A DNA stretch of 26,217 nucleotides from CAYNTC01 sp964432925 (GCA_964432925.1 CAYSPM010000016.1:1-26217); one strand, 5' to 3'; positions 14,445 to 22,882 are shown, numbered from the stretch's first letter. Notes: generated by a model not told the origin, from the sequence alone. Program-made: numbers and translations.

Positions 14445-14488
14445 TGTCATTGCGAGGAGTCCGCCACGGCAGACGACGAAGCAATCTC
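14445..14488 (+). repeat. Hairpin repeat of the GTCATTGCGAG type, second of an inverted pair
   Basis: Starts GTCATTGCGAGGAGTCCG and ends CGACGAAGCAATCTC; the ATTGC (14448-14452) pairs with GCAAT (14480-14484). Together with the preceding inverted copy it could form one long cruciform. Its ends share the GTCATT...GAG...CGAAG..AATCTC frame with the repeat at 13825-13852. Confidence 0.7.
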
Positions 14489-14768
14489 ACAACTGCACAG
14501 ACAATTAAGGGTCGGATGGTTCTGTTTCAGATATTGAAAAAAGTGGGTAATTAAACGTAGAGGTTGCTTACACCGGCTTAGGTATGGAAAGCAGCTTCTC
14601 AAGTCCGGTTTTTATTTCTCGGTTGTTTAAATTAGGAACTTTACAGAACGATTTTTTTATTGATAATAAAGTACGGTAAGGATTGTTCTGGTATATAATT
14701 AGTTTGTCTATATAATCCTCTCTTTTTGTGTGGGGAAATTATTAGTGTTTTAATTAAAGGTACTGAAA
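14489..14768. other. Upstream region of the PPi-phosphofructokinase gene
   Basis: 280 AT-rich bases without a gene. Two TATAAT sequences occur (14694-14699 and 14711-14716), which are likely -10 boxes for the downstream glycolytic gene. Neither has a good -35 at normal spacing. Confidence 0.35.
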
Positions 14769-15980
14769 ATGGCAGATGCACCGAAAGCAAATGCAGTAGT
14801 AGGGCAGTCGGGTGGGCCGACTGGGGTGATAAATGCCTCTTTGGCTGGTGTTATTGAGGAGGTCTGTAAGCATCCGGAAATTAAAAATTTATACGGTGCC
14901 ATGCACGCTGTGCAGGGAATCGTCAAGGAGGAGTTTGTCGATCTAAAGGACCTTTCGATCTCGGTTTTAGAAAGGATGGCGGGTTGTCCTTCGGCGGCTC
15001 TCGGTTCGAGCAGGGATAAACCTGATAATGAATATTGTGAGAAGATTTTTAATGTCTTTAAGAAACGTAACGTCCGCTACTTTTTCTATATCGGGGGAAA
15101 TGATTCTGCTAATGCGGCTCATATTATCAATGTGATGGCTGCCGAGGTAGGATATGAATTGCGGGCATTTCATATACCCAAAACGATTGATAACGATTTG
15201 TTGGTTACTGACCACTGTCCGGGTTACGGAACGGCTGCGAAATTCGTTGCCTGTGCCCTTATGGGTGATGATCTCGACAATAGAGCACTGCCTGGCGTGA
15301 AAATCGATGTAGTTATGGGTAGGGACGCAGGCTTCCTAACCGCTGCTACCGCGTTGGGCAAACAGAGAGACGATGATGGTCCTCATTTGCTGTATTTCCC
15401 TGAAAAACCAATCTCGATGGATCAATTTATCAACGACATCGATGCTGTTTATACAAAACTCGGTCGGTGTGTTGTAGCGGTTAGTGAGGGAATCTGTGAC
15501 ATGGATGGTGTCATTTGGGCCAAGAAGCTCGCTGTGACTGACGAAAAGGATGCGCACGGCAATATCCAGCTTTCCGGCACAGGAACTCTGGCGGATTTTC
15601 TGGCAAGAGAAGTAAAAACCAAACTTGGCGTAAAGCGCGTTCGGGCTGATACCTTTGGTTATCTTCAGAGGAGCTTTGTCGGCTTTCAATCTCCCATTGA
15701 TGCTGACGAAGCCCGCCGGTGCGGTAGAGAAGCTGTTAAATTTTCAATGAATGAACAGAGCGGTTCGGTTGCCATCAAGCGGATCGGCGAAGGTAACGAC
15801 TATGCGGTTGACATGGTATGTACAGAACTTCGAAATGTCGCGGAAAAGACAAAATTAATGCCTGATGAGTTTATTAATCCGCAAGGCAATGGAGTAACAG
15901 AAGCTTTTATTAACTACGCAAGTCCTCTGACAGGTGAACTACCAAAGACCGTTTATTTAGGCAGCTACCCTAAAATCTAA
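14769..15980 (+). CDS. PPi-type 6-phosphofructokinase
   Basis: A 403-residue phosphofructokinase converting fructose 6-phosphate to the 1,6-bisphosphate in the cytosol. The nucleotide/PPi site reads GGNDS (109-113): the second glycine of the ATP-type GGDGS is replaced by Asp, a mark of pyrophosphate use. PKTIDND (137-143) has Lys where E. coli ATP-PFK has Gly, also typical of PPi enzymes. Further motifs are GQSGGPTGVINASL near the N-terminus, TDHCPGYGTAAKF, MGRDAGFLTAA and VSEG. An AAAGG lies about 8 bases before the ATG. The PPi reaction is reversible, so it can serve glycolysis and gluconeogenesis. Pyruvate kinase and a second phosphofructokinase follow on the same strand. Cofactor use is predicted from motif residues, not shown. 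Confidence 0.92.
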   Translation: MADAPKANAVVGQSGGPTGVINASLAGVIEEVCKHPEIKNLYGAMHAVQGIVKEEFVDLKDLSISVLERMAGCPSAALGSSRDKPDNEYCEKIFNVFKKRNVRYFFYIGGNDSANAAHIINVMAAEVGYELRAFHIPKTIDNDLLVTDHCPGYGTAAKFVACALMGDDLDNRALPGVKIDVVMGRDAGFLTAATALGKQRDDDGPHLLYFPEKPISMDQFINDIDAVYTKLGRCVVAVSEGICDMDGVIWAKKLAVTDEKDAHGNIQLSGTGTLADFLAREVKTKLGVKRVRADTFGYLQRSFVGFQSPIDADEARRCGREAVKFSMNEQSGSVAIKRIGEGNDYAVDMVCTELRNVAEKTKLMPDEFINPQGNGVTEAFINYASPLTGELPKTVYLGSYPKI

Positions 15981-16036
15981 TGTGGTACTCTATCACCGGC
16001 GATTTGAGATATTACCATTCTGGAGTTAATTTGTAC

Positions 16037-16082
16037 TCCTGAACACTCAATAGTTCAGGAAACCTGTATTTTATACTACAGG
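16037..16082 (+). promoter_or_regulatory. Two tandem hairpins between the PPi-PFK and pyruvate kinase genes
   Basis: The first hairpin pairs TCCTGAAC (16037-16044) with GTTCAGGA (16053-16060) around an eight-base loop. The second pairs CCTGTA (16063-16068) with TACAGG (16077-16082). No T-run follows either, so they are not standard Rho-independent terminators. They lie 57 bases after the upstream stop and 70 before the downstream start, and may stabilise mRNA ends or attenuate transcription. Confidence 0.4.
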
Positions 16083-16152
16083 CACAGCGGCCTTATAGGG
16101 CAACGATACTTGTCAGTTTACATGTCACAGAGTATCGGATTCTGTTGACCGG

Positions 16153-17577
16153 ATGATCAAGACGAAAATAATCGCCACAGTCGGGCCTGCATCCGCCGAG
16201 GCCGAGACATTGACAGGTTTGTTGGAAGCCGGGGTGGATGTTTTTCGTCTCAATTTTTCCTATGGTGCAATTGAGCAGCATACTCAACTTTTGAATTCAC
16301 TTAATTCTGTTCGCGACAATTACGAACGCACAACAGCATTGATGGGAGATTTGTGTGGGCCTAAGATAAGGGTTGGTCAGATTGAACCGGAGGGAGAAGT
16401 TTTGCGCCGGGGCGATAAAGTTGCAATTCTGCCAGGATATGATATAGGCAGCGCGCACAGGTTCTGCACAAATTATCGGGATCTAAGTAAAGATGTAAAA
16501 GTCGGTCACAAAGTTTATATTGATGATGGGCAGATTACACTACGAATAATTGGCATCGATGGGCAAGCGGTCTTATGCGAAGTTATTTCGGATGGACCTG
16601 TTTATAGTAATAAGGGTATAAACCTGCCTGATACTGATGTGAGCGCCTCAGCGATAACGGAGAGAGATTGGCAATATGTAGACTGGGCAGTTGAGAACGA
16701 TTTAGATTTTCTGGCATTGAGTTTCGTACGTAGTGCTGATGAAGTAGTTGAATTGAGGCAGCATCTGTCCAGAGTTGGTTCGAATATCAAGATTATTGCA
16801 AAGATTGAGAAACCGCAAGCTGTGGATTGCCTTGAGGAGATTGTCGAGGTCAGTGATTGTGTTCTTGTGGCACGCGGTGATCTTGGTATTGAGATGGATT
16901 TAGCTGAAGTTCCCTTGATTCAGAAGCGTACAACAGATATATGCCGTCGTATGGGCAAACCTGTTATAGTAGCTACACAAATGCTTCAGAGTATGATATA
17001 CAACCCTGTAGCAACACGAGCGGAGGTATCTGATGTTGCCAACGCGATAATGGACTATTGCGATGCTATAATGCTTTCCGGTGAGACTGCGGTAGGCAAA
17101 TATCCTATTGAGACGGTGAAAACTGTCTGCCGAATTTCCCAAGTTACCGAAGCGTACCTCGACAAGTATGATCAGGTTCATCCGAGGACAGCAGCAACTC
17201 CAGATTTACGCTTGACTGAGTCCCTATCGCGAAGTGTTGGATATATCGTAGATGATATCGAGCCGAAACTCGTAGTAGTATGGTCGCAGTCGGGTTCGGC
17301 GGCGAGACTTTTGAGCAAGGTGCGTATCGATGTTCCAATACTGGCGTTAAGCTCGGATCAGAAGGTCTGTCGGCAGATGTGTTTGGATTACGGGGTCATG
17401 CCGTATTGTATGCCTGTACCGAAAACAATTCATACGTTTATAGATACTGTGAATGAGTTATTGCTCAGTACCAACCGCTCAAATGTTGGTGATAAGATAG
17501 TTATTGTGGCAGGACAACCCCTTGGTGAGCCAGGCAGAACAAATATAATTGCTATTCATACCATTACTGGTGGTTAA
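16153..17577 (+). CDS. pyk: Pyruvate kinase
   Basis: A 474-residue pyruvate kinase, the ATP-forming step from phosphoenolpyruvate to pyruvate. It begins with the family opening TKIIATVGPAS (4-14), so the ATG is well placed despite a poor ribosome binding site. FRLNFSYG (31-38) carries the substrate-binding Arg32, Asn34 and Ser36, with Tyr where most enzymes have His (NFSHG). A B domain follows. The active-site run IIAKIEKPQAV, VARGDLGIE and MLSGETAVGKYP is intact, with the C-terminal allosteric-type domain after it. It lies 172 bases after the PPi-PFK gene and 85 before the ATP-type PFK gene, same strand. Confidence 0.96.
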   Translation: MIKTKIIATVGPASAEAETLTGLLEAGVDVFRLNFSYGAIEQHTQLLNSLNSVRDNYERTTALMGDLCGPKIRVGQIEPEGEVLRRGDKVAILPGYDIGSAHRFCTNYRDLSKDVKVGHKVYIDDGQITLRIIGIDGQAVLCEVISDGPVYSNKGINLPDTDVSASAITERDWQYVDWAVENDLDFLALSFVRSADEVVELRQHLSRVGSNIKIIAKIEKPQAVDCLEEIVEVSDCVLVARGDLGIEMDLAEVPLIQKRTTDICRRMGKPVIVATQMLQSMIYNPVATRAEVSDVANAIMDYCDAIMLSGETAVGKYPIETVKTVCRISQVTEAYLDKYDQVHPRTAATPDLRLTESLSRSVGYIVDDIEPKLVVVWSQSGSAARLLSKVRIDVPILALSSDQKVCRQMCLDYGVMPYCMPVPKTIHTFIDTVNELLLSTNRSNVGDKIVIVAGQPLGEPGRTNIIAIHTITGG

Positions 17578-17662
17578 TCCAACAATGGCAAGAGTTACTT
17601 CTTCGATGGTCGTTTTCTGTTATTTGATTTGTACTGCTCATTTTTAGAGGAGTCTTTCGACA

Positions 17663-18982
17663 ATGGATAAGCTGGATTTTTCAATTTCTGTATTGGGAAA
17701 AGCGCCTATTGAATCCCCAATTAAGCTTTCAAAGGTGACAGGAGACTATATAGCAAACTACGTTGGTGACGATGAACGTATTATTTACAATATCGGCATC
17801 ACCGAGGGGTCATCTGCCCCATGCTTTGAACACGATGAGTTGATTGAGGTCGCAGGTCCGCGGGAAGAAATATTTTTTGAACCTTCCCAAGTGCACGCGG
17901 CAGTTGTTACCTGCGGAGGTTTGTGCCCGGGTCTTAATGATGTAATACGTGCAATAGTGATGTGTATTTGGTACCGTTATGGTGTCAGGAAAATAAGCGG
18001 CGTCCGCTATGGTTATCGAGGTTTGATTGAGAGTTTTAGTTTGCCGATATTAAAATTGACGCCAGAGCTTGTATCTGATATTCATAGTGATGGAGGTACA
18101 ATTCTGGGCTCGTCACGAGGTTGCGGTAACCAAGTAGAGCCGATTGTTGACACATTAGAGCGGCTGGGCATAAATATGCTCTTCACGATAGGAGGTGATG
18201 GGACACAACGTGGAGCGCTGGGCATCGCAGAAGAGATAAAAAAACGCGGACTTAAAATAGCTGTTGTGGGGGTTCCAAAAACGATCGACAATGACCTTAG
18301 TTTTGTCCAGGTTTCCTTCGGATTTCAAACAGCAGTATCGAAGGCGGTGGATGCTGTTGCAGCGGCTCATACTGAGGCGGTAGGGGCGTTGAACGGAATC
18401 GGTCTTGTGAAGGTCATGGGGCGACAATCAGGCTTTATCGCAGCCGGTACAGCTCTTGCAATAAATGATGTGAATTTTGTCCTTGTGCCGGAGGTCCCTT
18501 TTGAGTTGGATGGTGACAATGGATTACTAACTCATCTTGATAAGAGGCTTGAGCAACGAGGTCACGCTGTGATACTCGTGGCAGAAGGTGCGGGCCAAAA
18601 GCTTGTTGAACGAAGTGATGAAGTCGATGCCTCAGGAAATATAAAACTGCTGGATATTGGTGTATATCTGAAGCAGAGGATAGGACAGTACTTCAGAGAC
18701 AAGAATGTAGAAATAAATCTAAAATATATTGATCCGAGTTATATTATCCGCGCTGCACCGGCGAATCCGAATGATTCGGTTTATTGTGAGAGACTCGGAA
18801 GCAACGCTGTTCACGCGGCGATGGCAGGAAAAACAGAGCTACTTATAGGATTGTTGCATAACCGATTTGTGCACATACCGATGCGTATGGCTGTTTCAAG
18901 GAGAAATTGCATTGAACCTGATGGTGACCTTTGGCGTGATGTTATTGATGCGACCGGCCAGCCGGTACTTATGACGAATTGA
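17663..18982 (+). CDS. ATP-type 6-phosphofructokinase (group II / plant-protist-like clade)
   Basis: A 439-residue phosphofructokinase with an N-terminal extension of about 75 residues before the Rossmann start VVTCGGLCPGLNDVIRA (81-97). The phosphoryl-donor site is GGDGT (177-181), with Gly at the discriminating position, which favours ATP. PKTIDND (205-211) keeps Lys. This combination, with TILGSSRG, GSF-like QVSFGFQTAVSKA and MGRQSGFIAA, is that of the long ATP-dependent enzymes also found in plants and trypanosomes. A GAGGAG lies about 10 bases before the ATG. Having this next to a PPi-type enzyme suggests separate forward and reversible routes at the same step. ATP use is predicted from residues. 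Confidence 0.9.
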   Translation: MDKLDFSISVLGKAPIESPIKLSKVTGDYIANYVGDDERIIYNIGITEGSSAPCFEHDELIEVAGPREEIFFEPSQVHAAVVTCGGLCPGLNDVIRAIVMCIWYRYGVRKISGVRYGYRGLIESFSLPILKLTPELVSDIHSDGGTILGSSRGCGNQVEPIVDTLERLGINMLFTIGGDGTQRGALGIAEEIKKRGLKIAVVGVPKTIDNDLSFVQVSFGFQTAVSKAVDAVAAAHTEAVGALNGIGLVKVMGRQSGFIAAGTALAINDVNFVLVPEVPFELDGDNGLLTHLDKRLEQRGHAVILVAEGAGQKLVERSDEVDASGNIKLLDIGVYLKQRIGQYFRDKNVEINLKYIDPSYIIRAAPANPNDSVYCERLGSNAVHAAMAGKTELLIGLLHNRFVHIPMRMAVSRRNCIEPDGDLWRDVIDATGQPVLMTN

Positions 18983-19100
18983 CTGTTGTGTGAAATGTGT
19001 AAAACGCGATAGTATCAATTCGTTTATTGAATCTAATTGGCTCAGACAAGTACCCCTATGGAACAGGGAAAAAGCAAAATCCTTGGCAAATCGAATAGAT

Positions 19101-20096
19101 TTACTTGAATTCAACCGAAAGGTTTACCTGAACATCGCCGACCGAATATCCCGTCATAAGAATAGCCTTATCGAGCACTTCGTCATTGCGGGTATGAGTT
19201 AGATATACGTAAATAGGCCTCAGGTTTTCAAACCTTTCATTCCTGATCGAACTTTGCTCCACGTCTCCATAGGTAAGATCAAATGGAACCCAGCCGTATT
19301 TCTCCAGGTACACCTCTGCCCACGCGTGCTGGGGCACATCGAGAGATTCTGATATATAGCCCTTAACGACCCTTGCGGGAATGTCTCTGGCTCGGCACAG
19401 CGCGACGAAAAGGTCGCAATAGTCGGTGCACGCGCCTTCTTTTTTTCGCAGCGCCCCCAAAGCACCTGCTTCCTGTGTGGAGTACACGTAGTTCATATAG
19501 TGAGCGACGTAATCGTAGATCTGTCGGACTAATTTTATCTGGTTTGCATCCGGTATACTCTCTGCGATTTTTTTTATCTGAGGATGGCTTTTCTCTATGA
19601 ATTTTTCATTTTTTAGAAACGGACGTAGGTCCGGAGCGTTGGGTTCAACTTCATTTTGTTTTTTCTTTGCGGTAGCAAGGTCGTATCTAAACAGTGTTGC
19701 CTTAACGTTTATCTGTAATCTTAGCTGGCTCGGAGGCCTTGTGAAGGCGAATTCAGCGTACTTGACGCCATTTTGTTCGAAGAGCCTGGCTGGCTCAGGG
19801 GAGTATTGTATTTCTGATATCTCTTGTCTTAGCGGGATTGTCTGTGGGATTGGAGCGATGAACTTAAGTTTTGATGGTATCGCTTGGATTGAAAAGTCGT
19901 AGGTAAGCTTGAATTCGACCTCATTCTTAAGCCTTGTATCGCGCTGGCTGAGCCTTTCCTGTTCCACTCTTTGTGTTCTTGGTCTGCGTTGCGGTCGTCT
20001 TCTTCGTCGGGAGAATCTCTGGCCACTGACATTATCGATGCCAAATAGCGTCAATAAAAATATCAGCAGTAATATTTTTTTATACTCCATGGTCAT
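19101..20096 (-). CDS. Secreted transglutaminase-like protein with arginine-rich N-terminus
   Basis: A 331-residue protein with a signal peptide (hydrophobic core KKILLLIFLLTLFGI, cleavage likely after about residue 25). A strongly basic stretch follows (residues 27-48, with about a dozen arginines), then a beta-rich middle part. The C-terminal transglutaminase-like domain has catalytic Cys223 in GACTDYCDLF, His257 in PQHAWAEVYL and Asp273 in FDLTYGD. Such bacterial domains act as extracytoplasmic peptidases or amide-bond enzymes. It faces the ATP-PFK gene convergently (118 bases between) and lies 73 bases after ftsY on the same strand. A second ATG two codons in is an alternative start. The substrate is unknown. 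Confidence 0.85.
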   Translation of the reverse strand: MTMEYKKILLLIFLLTLFGIDNVSGQRFSRRRRRPQRRPRTQRVEQERLSQRDTRLKNEVEFKLTYDFSIQAIPSKLKFIAPIPQTIPLRQEISEIQYSPEPARLFEQNGVKYAEFAFTRPPSQLRLQINVKATLFRYDLATAKKKQNEVEPNAPDLRPFLKNEKFIEKSHPQIKKIAESIPDANQIKLVRQIYDYVAHYMNYVYSTQEAGALGALRKKEGACTDYCDLFVALCRARDIPARVVKGYISESLDVPQHAWAEVYLEKYGWVPFDLTYGDVEQSSIRNERFENLRPIYVYLTHTRNDEVLDKAILMTGYSVGDVQVNLSVEFK

Positions 20097-20169
20097 TATC
20101 TAATCTACGGTCGTGTTCCCGTACCAGTTTTTGTGAGCCAACGAGTTCCTCCCAATTTCTCCTTATCCA

Positions 20170-21093
20170 TCAGCTAAACAGCGCTTCCACAAATGTGCCT
20201 GGGTTAAATTCAGCGATATCTTCCGGCTTTTCGCCTAAACCTACAAATTTTACCGGTATATCAAGTTGGTCTTTGATGGCGATGACAATTCCACCGCGAG
20301 CGGTCCCATCGAGCTTAGCAAGGAATATTCCGGTCACGTTGATCGCCTCGGTAAATACCTTTGCCTGCGAAATTGCGTTTTGTCCGGTGGTTGCGTCGAG
20401 GACCAGCAGTACTTCATGCGGGGCGCCAGGAATCTTGCGTGTAACAACGTCTCTGATTTTTGTTAGTTGCTGCATCAGGTCCTTTTTTGTGTGCAGTCGG
20501 CCGGCTGTGTCGAGAATCAGAAAGTCAGCAGATCTTGCCAAGGCTGCTTCACACGCGTCGAAAGCAACTGCCGCAGGATCACCACCTTTCTGGTGCTTTA
20601 TAATTTGCACACCGATGCGTTCTGCCCATATAGTCAACTGCTCAACAGCAGCAGCCCGAAATGTGTCGCACGCAGCCACAATGACATTTTTATTGTTTTG
20701 ACTAAGTATGTATGCCAGTTTGGCAATGCTGGTAGTTTTACCTGTGCCATTGACGCCGGCTACAAGAATGACACTGGATCCATTCTCAGCCACACGTAGT
20801 TGCCTGTCTCGGTCTGGCCAATAACCCTTGATATGCTCCTTGAGAAATGGCACGACATCGTCGGTTACTGCAATTTGCCTGCTGCGGTATGCCTCCCGTA
20901 GCTCGGTTATGAGCTTGTCGGTTGTTTCCACTCCGATATCATCGCTTATTAGTGTCTCCTCCAGCTCATCGAGCAGGGCCTCATCCAGGCTTCGACCTAT
21001 ACTCAGCACCGATGAGAGTGAGCTGCTGATTTTGCTTCTCGTTTTGCCCAGCCGATCTTTGAAGAATCCTGTCGTCTTGGTGAATATTCCCAT
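20170..21093 (-). CDS. ftsY: Signal recognition particle receptor FtsY
   Basis: A 307-residue SRP GTPase that receives ribosome-SRP complexes at the membrane. The helical N domain (about 1-95) includes DELEETLISDDIGVETT. The G domain has G1 GVNGTGKTT (113-121), DTFRAAAVEQL (143-153), DTAGR (195-199), AKLDGTARGG (259-268, usually TKLDGTA) and GLGEKPEDIAEF near the end. The acidic A domain of proteobacterial FtsY is missing, so this is the short NG form. The ATG has AGGAG six bases upstream, and a promoter (TTGAAA-16-TACTAT) lies at 21144-21171. It is divergent from dnaA. Confidence 0.96.
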   Translation of the reverse strand: MGIFTKTTGFFKDRLGKTRSKISSSLSSVLSIGRSLDEALLDELEETLISDDIGVETTDKLITELREAYRSRQIAVTDDVVPFLKEHIKGYWPDRDRQLRVAENGSSVILVAGVNGTGKTTSIAKLAYILSQNNKNVIVAACDTFRAAAVEQLTIWAERIGVQIIKHQKGGDPAAVAFDACEAALARSADFLILDTAGRLHTKKDLMQQLTKIRDVVTRKIPGAPHEVLLVLDATTGQNAISQAKVFTEAINVTGIFLAKLDGTARGGIVIAIKDQLDIPVKFVGLGEKPEDIAEFNPGTFVEALFS

Positions 21094-21143
21094 ACAGTCT
21101 CCTGATTCATTAACAATCCCCTAATGGGGCCAATGCAGTCCTG

Positions 21144-21171
21144 ATAGTATCCAGATTTGCCAAAATTTCAA
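21144..21171 (-). promoter_or_regulatory. Probable ftsY promoter
   Basis: On the minus strand TTGAAA (21166-21171) and TACTAT (21144-21149) with a 16-base spacer, about 50 bases before the ftsY ATG. Confidence 0.45.
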
Positions 21172-21254
21172 GTGGAGTCAGAATTTAATTTCCCAGCTTA
21201 TCGACGAGCACAAATTTTGTTTATTGTTTTTTGTTGTCACCCGGATATTTTCAT

Positions 21255-21282
21255 TTGACATGGTCATAGATTACGGTAATAT
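21255..21282 (+). promoter_or_regulatory. Probable dnaA promoter
   Basis: A consensus -35 TTGACA (21255-21260), 16 bases and TAATAT (21277-21282). The predicted dnaA leader would be about 200 bases long. I saw no cluster of DnaA boxes in 21094-21493, so this gap does not look like a replication origin. Confidence 0.5.
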
Positions 21283-21405
21283 GTACGTTGTCGTTTTGCC
21301 CCACACCGAATAGAACTGAATTAGTGCTTGTTTGGTGCAGGGGGAGGCGTTCTTAATCACATTTTCGGGCAATTTTTAACCGTGTGTAATCTCATGATGT
21401 TGTGT

Positions 21406-21438
21406 GGCTGTAAATTACAGAGTTGATCAATCACAGCC
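21406..21438 (+). promoter_or_regulatory. Nested inverted repeats in the dnaA leader
   Basis: GGCTGT (21406-21411) can pair with ACAGCC (21433-21438), enclosing the palindrome TTGATCAA (21423-21430). A competing palindrome CTGTAA-A-TTACAG lies at 21408-21420. The element ends 55 bases before the TTG start of dnaA. It could be a protein-binding site or a leader hairpin. Confidence 0.35.
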
Positions 21439-21493
21439 GGACGGTTTTGAGGCTATCGTTTTCTAAGAGTGCAGAATCATAAAGGAGGATGAT

Positions 21494-22782
21494 TTGGCCT
21501 CTCAAGAAGTTGAGGACATCTTCGCTGATATACTTGCCCGTGCCAAAGCACTTGATCCTGCAAATACCCGCAAGTGGTTCGACGATCTGACAGTCCTGCA
21601 CCTAAATGGTGGCTCCCTTGGAGTAGGCTGCCCGGACGGCGTTACCGTCCAGTTCCTGCGCGATAACTGCAAAGGCAACTTCACTCGCGCTGCTCAGCAG
21701 ATAACCGGACATCTCATCACAGTTGATTTTCACGTCGTTTCTGTCGACAAGATTACCAGCGATTCTCGTCTTCTGACACCCGTGCTCAAACTCCATCCGG
21801 ATTATACCTTCTCGAATTTTGTTGTAGGACCGAGCAACCGATTGGCCCACGCAAGCTGTGTCGCCGTAAGTCAGTCATTGGGTGATACTTATAATCCACT
21901 TTTTCTCTACGGCAATTCCGGTTTGGGCAAGACTCATCTACTGCACGCCGTCTGTCGCGAAGCTCAACAAAGACTCGATGGCGCGGTAATCCAGTTGTTG
22001 AATTGCGAAGATTTCGTCAATAGATTTATAAGAGCGATCGAGCAGGGAAACTTGGCTGGTTTTCAAAGCCAGTTTCGCACCGTTGATGCGCTCGTTATCG
22101 ATGACATCCAGTTCTTGCGTAAGCGTGAGCAAAGTCAGGAGGAATTCTTCCATACATTCAATGCCCTCTACAACAACAGCAAGCAGATTATACTAAGTGC
22201 AGACAGCCCGCCAGCCGAGATACCATCGCTTGAAGCCCGTCTTATCAGCCGTTTCAACTGGGGCCTTGTTGCGCGAATTGACCCTCCAAGCTACGAGACC
22301 AGAGTTGCTATCGTCCAAAAGAAAGCGCATATTCGAGGACTCAACATCTCTGAAGAAGTGGCTGAGTACATTGCCCAGCAGGTGCAAGCGAATATCAGAG
22401 AATTGGAGGGCGCTCTGACGACTATCTATGCTCTGGCGCTCGCCACCGGAGAACCGGTCAACCTCGAATTGGCACAAATGGCCCTCGAAGGCCAAATAAA
22501 ATTAGCTATAAGACACATTAGTATCACTGATATTATCGAAGTTGTGACCCGTCATTTCGATGTCCGCCTTGCTGATTTACAGAGCAAAAAACGCAGTCAG
22601 AGCATTACTATGCCTCGTCAGATTTGTATGTACCTGGCCAGGAACCTGACTAAGCACAGTCTCGAAGAGATTGGTGGCCACTTAGGTGGCCGAGACCATA
22701 CTACTGTTATGCACGCCTGCAATAAGATCGCTGAGGCCAAGGATTCTGACACTGATACGGATGCACTGTTGACTGAATTAAC
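21494..22782 (+). CDS. dnaA: Chromosomal replication initiator DnaA (3' end in assembly gap)
   Basis: 429 codons are seen before the N-run; only some 10-20 C-terminal residues should be missing. Domain I is at about 1-80. The AAA+ domain has Walker A GNSGLGKTH (140-148), Walker B VIDDIQFL (201-208), ILSADSPP (sensor 1 region, Ser where DRPP is usual) and ARLISRFNWGL with the arginine finger. Domain IV carries the DNA-binding signature PRQICMYLARNLTKHSLEEIG and GGRDHTTVMHACNKI (398-412). The start is TTG, chosen because AGGAGG (21483-21488) sits five bases before it; the nearby ATG at 21489 is out of frame. Divergent from ftsY. Confidence 0.95.
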
Positions 22783-22882
22783 NNNNNNNNNNNNNNNNNN
22801 NNNNNNNNNNNNNNNNNNNNNNNNNNNNNNNNNNNNNNNNNNNNNNNNNNNNNNNNNNNNNNNNNNNNNNNNNNNNNNNNNN
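22783..22882. other. 100-base run of N (assembly gap)
   Basis: Exactly 100 N, a customary placeholder for a gap of unknown size. Both flanking genes (dnaA from the left, treT from the right) run into it by their 3' ends, so their adjacency and distance are not proven by the sequence. Confidence 0.99.

Noticed and set aside
13825..14488. CRISPR array
   Set aside because: The repeats are inverted, unequal in length and irregularly spaced around a gene; no regular repeat-spacer pattern and no cas genes.
21094..21493. Replication origin between ftsY and dnaA
   Set aside because: No TTATCCACA-type boxes or AT-rich unwinding block seen in the 400 bases; only promoters and palindromes.
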